Positions 34,663 to 34,756 of a stretch of DNA of 34,756 nucleotides are shown here, one piece after another (position 1 is the first letter of the stretch; each line of letters starts with the position of its first letter). Below the pieces are notes generated by a model that saw nothing but the letters and a program-made list of their open reading frames with translations, made no database searches and was not told the DNA's origin. Made by a program: the position numbers and the translations under genes. The stretch lies in assembly GCA_009929735.1 (NCBI GenBank), contig RZZU01000027.1:1-34756 (forward strand), read 5' to 3'. Source of the DNA: Clostridia bacterium (GTDB lineage Bacteria; Bacillota; Clostridia; Lachnospirales; Anaerotignaceae).

Positions 34663-34756
34663 TGCGGACGATTTCTTGGACAGTTTAAGCAGCTAATCCA
34701 AGGCTTCGTCGGTACTCTAAGGGACTCAAATTTCCAAGTGATGTTTTAATTCTAGT
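34663..34756 (-). mobile_element. IS3-family insertion sequence, 3' end only
   Basis: From 34663 the sequence begins TGCGGAC and runs to TTGGACAGTT, the inner part of an IS3-type terminal repeat, ending against the transposase stop. The element continues beyond the window. The terminal repeat shares its inner GGACAGTT with the possible IS end at the left edge. Confidence 0.75.
34685..34756 (-). CDS. IS3-family transposase (integrase core), C-terminal fragment at window edge
   Basis: The minus strand encodes the last 23 residues before a TAA (34687-34685), including SLGNLSPLEYRRSLG. That motif is the hallmark C-terminus of the DDE integrase-type OrfB transposase of IS3-family elements, where the [SN]P-x-EYR segment ends the catalytic domain. 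The rest lies outside the window, so whether the element is intact cannot be told. It points leftward, toward the GGDEF gene. Confidence 0.85.
   Translation of the reverse strand, partial: TRIKTSLGNLSPLEYRRSLGLAA

Noticed and set aside
1..34756. CRISPR array, tRNA, rRNA or prophage
   Set aside because: No regularly spaced repeats, no tRNA-like cloverleaf and no phage structural genes were seen on either strand.

Overview
This 34.8 kb window comes from a low-GC, anaerobic Gram-positive bacterium. A clostridial, probably Lachnospiraceae-like, genome fits best. Support comes from the AT-rich sequence, strong SD sites, rho-independent terminators, a CIRCE-controlled clpB, an aroE-aroK fusion and a TRAP/Uxa aldonate locus. 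Species assignment is not possible from sequence reading alone. Both edges touch insertion-sequence DNA: the right edge has the 3' end of an IS3-family transposase, and the left edge has a possible IS end.

Region 1 (about 140-6780, + strand) is one compact metal-homeostasis operon with a consensus promoter and a Fur/Zur-type operator just downstream of its -10. It encodes a metal-binding lipoprotein, an ABC ATPase and a permease (ZnuACB type), a Fur-family regulator, and a COG0523/CobW GTPase with CxCC. It also encodes an unusual fusion of a second, CxCC-less COG0523 GTPase to a YraQ-type permease, and a YcgQ/TIGR03943-type membrane protein. An SLC13/ArsB-NhaD-type anion permease follows.

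Region 2 (about 8150-11830) holds a receiver-CheX fusion plus a stand-alone CheX and a 50-residue small protein with a decayed relative 2 kb upstream. It also has an HD-domain protein and two copies of one hairpin/terminator element.

Region 3 (11860-22085) is a divergent aldonate/hexuronate locus. Leftward lie a zinc dehydrogenase of the L-galactonate/L-gulonate 5-dehydrogenase type and a TRAP transporter (dctP, dctQ, dctM). Rightward lie a GntR/FCD regulator and uxaB, uxaA, kdgK, kdgA. A shared palindrome, TGWTGTATACAWCA, lies in both arms. Substrate would enter as an aldonate, be oxidised to tagaturonate, reduced to altronate, dehydrated to KDG, phosphorylated and split to pyruvate and glyceraldehyde-3-phosphate. 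No uronate isomerase (uxaC) is present.

Region 4 (22086-25230) is a graveyard. An MptE/Trep_Strep S component, EcfT, a double EcfA and an ABC exporter are preserved only as pieces broken by frameshifts, nonsense codons and deletions.

Region 5 (25700-34320) has a second HD protein, a possible frameshifted small membrane protein, bifunctional AroE-AroK, a secreted GHL10/DUF187 glycosidase with C-terminal stalk repeats, ClpB under CIRCE control, and a membrane-bound GGDEF protein.

My best candidates for something new are the GTPase-permease fusion and its partner in the zinc operon, and the small protein with its decayed paralogue. The isomerase-free aldonate divergon with its four or more operators is a third. 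I saw no CRISPR array, tRNA, rRNA or obvious defence system.
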